In this document: positions 6,611 to 6,830 of the stretch, one piece after another
How positions within the stretch are numbered: position 1 is the first letter of the stretch
Layout: each line of letters begins with the position of its first letter
Origin: CAZGSG01 sp964528095
Lineage (GTDB): Bacteria; Bacteroidota; Bacteroidia; Chitinophagales; Chitinophagaceae
Reading direction: 5' to 3'
Assembly: GCA_964528095.1 (NCBI GenBank)
Contig: CAZGSG010000323.1
Coordinates: 1 to 6,830, forward strand
DNA: 6,830 bases
Position numbers and translations under genes: made by a program
The notes under the pieces: generated by a model
What the model was told of the DNA's origin: nothing
Seen by the model: the letters and a program-made list of their open reading frames with translations, nothing else
Database searches by the model: none

Positions 6611-6830
6611 ATGAGCGATACAATGACAGCACCGGCCCTGACCGCGAAAGATTTTGCTACGGACCAGGAAGTAAGATGGTGCCCGGGTTGTGGTGATTAT
6701 TCCATACTTGCACAGGTACAGAAAGTGATGCCTACCCTGGGTATTCCCCGCGAGAATATTGTGATAATTTCCGGTATTGGCTGCAGCAGCCGGTTTCCTT
6801 ATTATATGAATACCTATGGTATGCACTCGA
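6611..6830 (+). CDS. korB: 2-oxoacid:ferredoxin oxidoreductase beta subunit (3' end cut by window)
   Basis: The beta subunit binds thiamine diphosphate and a [4Fe-4S] cluster. The enzyme oxidatively decarboxylates a 2-oxoacid (2-oxoglutarate is the likeliest substrate) to acyl-CoA and CO2 while reducing ferredoxin in the cytoplasm, or runs in reverse. Only the first 73 codons are visible, starting MSDTMTAPALTAKDFATDQE. The family hallmark RWCPGCGDYSIL (22-33) is followed by GIGCSSRFPYYMNTYG (55-70). Cys24, Cys27 and Cys58 have the C-x2-C-x30-C spacing of the cluster ligands known for this subunit; a fourth Cys is expected downstream. The ATG at 6611 is preferred over the internal ATG at 6623 because of its distance from the -7 element. 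The alpha subunit gene is not upstream, since the preceding gene is divergent, so it must be downstream or elsewhere. Choosing 2-oxoglutarate over pyruvate or a broad 2-oxoacid is inference. Confidence 0.9.
   Translation, partial: MSDTMTAPALTAKDFATDQEVRWCPGCGDYSILAQVQKVMPTLGIPRENIVIISGIGCSSRFPYYMNTYGMHS

Noticed and set aside
6448..6696. An 82-codon + strand frame crossing the divergent spacer.
   Set aside because: It overlaps the well-supported oxidoreductase beta subunit start in a different frame and has a composition unlike a real protein. The -7 promoter element lies inside it.

Overview
The window looks like ordinary chromosomal sequence from a Bacteroidota bacterium, most likely a Chitinophagaceae-like soil or aquatic heterotroph. 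The family placement is inference. The signs are moderate GC content, AT-rich start regions with no Shine-Dalgarno sequence before any gene, a TAnnTTTG-type -7 promoter element before the last gene, and exported proteins whose signal peptides end just before a glutamine. It holds six protein genes, two of them cut by the window edges. I see no RNA genes, insertion sequences, CRISPR arrays, phage genes or defence genes.

Left part (1-2443): the 3' portion of a long acyl-CoA dehydrogenase gene on the + strand meets a convergent gene for an unknown seven-helix membrane protein. Their stop codons share one TTAA, so the two reading frames overlap by 4 bp. The hairpin terminator that serves the dehydrogenase lies inside the last codons of the membrane-protein gene.

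Middle part (2444-4278): a 191-bp divergent spacer separates the membrane-protein gene from an exported zinc N-acetylmuramoyl-L-alanine amidase (+). The amidase converges, across only 35 bp, on a small di-haem cytochrome c (-) of the reaction-centre-cytochrome-like family.

Right part (4279-6830): a large exported S9 (prolyl oligopeptidase) family peptidase (-) lies 55 bp upstream of the cytochrome and may be co-transcribed with it. A 178-bp divergent spacer then leads to the first 73 codons of a 2-oxoacid:ferredoxin oxidoreductase beta subunit (+), which runs off the window.

Together the genes cover fatty-acid beta-oxidation, ferredoxin-linked 2-oxoacid metabolism, envelope electron transfer, peptide breakdown outside the cytoplasm and peptidoglycan cleavage. 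They are neighbouring housekeeping functions and do not form one evident pathway. I found no clear candidate for a new biological system. The most distinctive signals are the terminator embedded in a coding tail, the unclassified seven-helix protein, and the di-haem cytochrome next to a peptidase.
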